A DNA stretch of 6,465 nt, taken from positions 1-6,465 of the forward strand of contig DROK01000102.1 in NCBI GenBank assembly GCA_011321895.1, given 5' to 3'. The stretch comes from Thermodesulfatator atlanticus (lineage in GTDB: Bacteria > Desulfobacterota > Thermodesulfobacteria > Thermodesulfobacteriales > Thermodesulfatatoraceae). The first letter of the stretch is position 1. The number at the start of each line of letters is the position of its first letter. The translations under genes and the position numbers were made by a program. Shown here piece by piece: positions 4,267 to 6,465 of the stretch. The notes below the pieces were generated by a model. It did no database searches. It saw nothing but the letters and a program-made list of their open reading frames with translations, and was not told where the DNA came from.

Positions 4267-6465
4267 AGGGTCTTATCGCCTGGTTTGCCGAAAACCACGT
4301 AGCCGCCAACCTGCTCATGTTTTTCCTCCTGGCCGCTGGCCTGATTACGGCCTTCCACCTCAAGGTGGAAATCTTTCCCGAAGTAACCTTGGACCAGGTG
4401 GAGGTGCGGGTGGAATACCGGGGGGCCTCCCCGGATGAGGTGGAAGATTCCGTGATCCGTCCCATAGAAGAGCGGATCGCCGGCCTGCCGGGCATAGAAC
4501 GTATTTATTCCCTGGCCCAGGAAGGGCTGGGGGTTATTAACGTGGAAGTGATGAAGGGCTGGGACGTGAACCAGCTCTACGACGATATCAAAGTCGAAGT
4601 AGACGGCCTCACCACCCTCCCCGAAGAGGCGGAAAGACCCATCGTGCGCCGGGTGGCCCGCCGTTACCCGGTCATCAATATTGCCCTTTACGGAGACGTC
4701 TCAGAGGCCACCCTGAAATACTGGGCCGAACGTCTGAAGGAAGAGCTCCTTTCCCTTCCGGAAGTCACCGAGGTGGCCTATTTTGCCTTAAGGCCTGCTG
4801 AGATCCACGTTGAAGTTTCCGAAGAGACCCTGCGCAAATATGGACTGAGCCTCTTTGATATTGCCCGTCTTATAAACCAGGAAAGTCTTGATTTGCCTTC
4901 TGGCCGTATCCTCTCCCCTTCCCGGGAAATCCTCTTGAGGGTCCAGGGCAAACGGTATTACGGATACGAATACGCTGAAATCCCTATTATTGCCTCCCCC
5001 AGCGGCCAGGAGATCAAATTACGGGAAATCGCCGTCGTAAAAGACGAGTTTCGCGACATTGTAGACCTCTTCGCCTTCTTCAACGGCAAACGAGCGGCGG
5101 TTATCGAGGTCTTCCGGCTGGGGAACCAAAACGTGCTTACCATTTCCAAAGCGGTAAAAAGGTATCTGCCTGCCCTCAAGGCCCAACTGCCCGAAGGACT
5201 CAAGCTGGTGGTCTTTGAAGACAACTCTCAGATCCTCAAGGCGAGACTCTTCCTGCTCTTAAAAAACATGGGGTTAGGGATGCTCCTGGTCCTTATCCTG
5301 CTGGGCTTTTTCTTGAACCCCAAACTCTCTTTCTGGATCATGCTGGGTATCCCGATCTCCTTTGCCACCGCCCTTTTTCTGCTACCTCACTTTGACGTCT
5401 CCATTAACATGGTCTCCCTTTTTGCCTTCATCCTGGTCCTGGGTATCGTGGTGGACGACGCCATCGTCATCGGGGAAAACGTCTTCCGGCTGAGAGAAGA
5501 AGGGGAACCTCCCCTTAAAGCCGCCATCAGGGGGACCCTTGAGGTCTATAAACCGGTAGTCTTTTCCGTACTGACTACGGTGGCGGCCTTCTGGCCCCTG
5601 CTTTACGGCAAAGGGGTGCTTGGCAAATTTATCCGCGTCATCCCCATCGTGGTAATCCTGGTGCTTTTAGGGTCCCTGATCGAGGCCCTTTTCGTGCTAC
5701 CTGCCCACCTGGCCTCCACCAAAGGACAGATAAAACCCGAGGGGGCAAGTTTCGTCGCTCGCGGGATCAAACGCCTAGTCGCCGGGCCTTACCAGCGCAC
5801 CCTCACCACCCTGTTGTCCTGGCGTTACGCCACCCTGGCTGCAGCCGTAGTGATCTTGTTATTTACCCTTTCCCTATGGCTTGGAGGACGCATCAAGTTC
5901 ACCTTTTTCCCCCGGGTGGAAAGCGACGATATCAATTGTTACCTCACCATGCCGGCTGGTACCCCCACCGCCCAGACCTTGGCCCTGGCACGTACCATCG
6001 AAGAAAAGGGGCTTCAGGTAGTAAGGGAGTACGAACGAAAATACCACCAGCCCCTGCTGGAATACTCCATGATCATGCTCGGGGTACACCAGGCGCGCCA
6101 CGGGCCCAAGGCCGGCAGTCCAAGCCTGGGCTCCCACCTGGCTCAGGTAACCATCGAGCTGGTTCCTGGAGAAAGGCGGCCGGGTATCAGCACCAAAGAA
6201 ATCGTCCGTAAGTGGCGTAAGGCGGTAGGAGACATCCCCGGGGCGGAGGGGATTCTCTTTCAGAGTGAGCTTTTTGGACTTGGTAAACCCATCGAGGTGG
6301 CCCTCTCCCTTAAAGACGAAACCAGACTGCTGGCCGCGGTAGAAGAGCTGAAACGGGAGCTGCGCCGCTTCCCCGGAGTACATGACATCGAAGACAGTTT
6401 CATCCCGGGAAAAGACGAAATTAAGCTGAGATTAAAAGACGGGGCCAGGAGCCTCGGGATAACCC
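4263..6465 (+). CDS. RND efflux pump, inner-membrane permease (AcrB/HAE1-like), 3' truncated by window
   Basis: The frame stays open for 734 codons to the right edge; family members are about 1,020-1,050 residues, so roughly the last 30% is missing, including TM8-12. It is the proton-driven, substrate-binding trimeric pump of the tripartite complex. Visible parts are TM1 (about 11-31), the first porter domain with PDEVEDSVIRPIEERI (50-65) and LPEEAERPIV (118-127), TM2 to TM6 (about 336-480), TM7 (about 522-540) and the start of the second porter domain (FFPRVESDD, MPAGTP, 547-570). TM4 carries GIVVDDAIVIGENV (394-407) with the Asp pair D398-D399, equivalent to AcrB D407/D408 that carry protons. 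No frameshift is seen. The sequence resembles the HAE1-like branch of multidrug pumps and not the heavy-metal (CusA) type, but the substrate cannot be told. The start ATG overlaps the adaptor stop (ATGA) and has no good Shine-Dalgarno of its own, implying coupled translation. Confidence 0.95.
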   Translation, partial: MKGLIAWFAENHVAANLLMFFLLAAGLITAFHLKVEIFPEVTLDQVEVRVEYRGASPDEVEDSVIRPIEERIAGLPGIERIYSLAQEGLGVINVEVMKGWDVNQLYDDIKVEVDGLTTLPEEAERPIVRRVARRYPVINIALYGDVSEATLKYWAERLKEELLSLPEVTEVAYFALRPAEIHVEVSEETLRKYGLSLFDIARLINQESLDLPSGRILSPSREILLRVQGKRYYGYEYAEIPIIASPSGQEIKLREIAVVKDEFRDIVDLFAFFNGKRAAVIEVFRLGNQNVLTISKAVKRYLPALKAQLPEGLKLVVFEDNSQILKARLFLLLKNMGLGMLLVLILLGFFLNPKLSFWIMLGIPISFATALFLLPHFDVSINMVSLFAFILVLGIVVDDAIVIGENVFRLREEGEPPLKAAIRGTLEVYKPVVFSVLTTVAAFWPLLYGKGVLGKFIRVIPIVVILVLLGSLIEALFVLPAHLASTKGQIKPEGASFVARGIKRLVAGPYQRTLTTLLSWRYATLAAAVVILLFTLSLWLGGRIKFTFFPRVESDDINCYLTMPAGTPTAQTLALARTIEEKGLQVVREYERKYHQPLLEYSMIMLGVHQARHGPKAGSPSLGSHLAQVTIELVPGERRPGISTKEIVRKWRKAVGDIPGAEGILFQSELFGLGKPIEVALSLKDETRLLAAVEELKRELRRFPGVHDIEDSFIPGKDEIKLRLKDGARSLGIT

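Noticed and set aside
2117..4495. Several minus-strand open frames of 67-177 codons across the efflux genes
   Set aside because: They are antisense shadows of GC-rich coding sequence, with no recognisable domains and with mutual overlaps; the plus-strand frame carries all family motifs.
5874..6383. 169-codon minus-strand and 111-codon plus-strand open frames inside the pump gene
   Set aside because: The pump frame is continuous from 4263 to the right edge and shows RND motifs throughout (VDDAI, FFPRVES, MPAGTP); these frames are shadows.

Overview
This window looks like part of the chromosome of an anaerobic, probably thermophilic, Gram-negative bacterium of the Desulfobacterota/Thermodesulfobacteria type. 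The reasons are a periplasmic cytochrome c3-type tetraheme protein behind a sigma-54 promoter, Lys/Arg/Glu-rich proteins, and an outer-membrane-spanning efflux system. The lineage is an inference from gene content; no marker in the window fixes it.

Layout. Bases 1-144 hold no gene I can support. A tRNA-Leu(CAA) and a small four-repeat TPR protein lie on the minus strand (145-232 and 285-728). After a 57-bp divergent spacer the plus strand carries two serine tRNAs in tandem, Ser(TGA) at 786-873 and Ser(GCT) at 917-1009. An intergenic stretch of under 200 bp then leads to a near-consensus sigma-54 (-24/-12) promoter that drives a secreted tetraheme c-type cytochrome (1196-1657).

A new transcription unit starts at about 1710 from a perfect TATAAT box. 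It encodes a complete outer-membrane factor lipoprotein (1730-3124), a membrane-fusion protein (3121-4266) and an RND inner-membrane pump (4263 onward, cut by the right edge after about 734 codons). Both gene junctions are 4-bp ATGA overlaps, so the three proteins are almost certainly translationally coupled and form one tripartite efflux complex: proton-driven pump in the inner membrane, periplasmic adaptor, outer-membrane exit duct. A perfect 14-bp palindrome lies immediately after the predicted transcription start and overlaps the weak ribosome-binding site. It is a good candidate repressor operator or mRNA hairpin.

The protein-coding genes belong to known families, and I see no CRISPR array, mobile element or clearly new multi-gene system. 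The points most worth following are regulatory: the sigma-54 promoter with possible upstream activator sites ahead of the cytochrome, and the palindrome at the efflux operon start.
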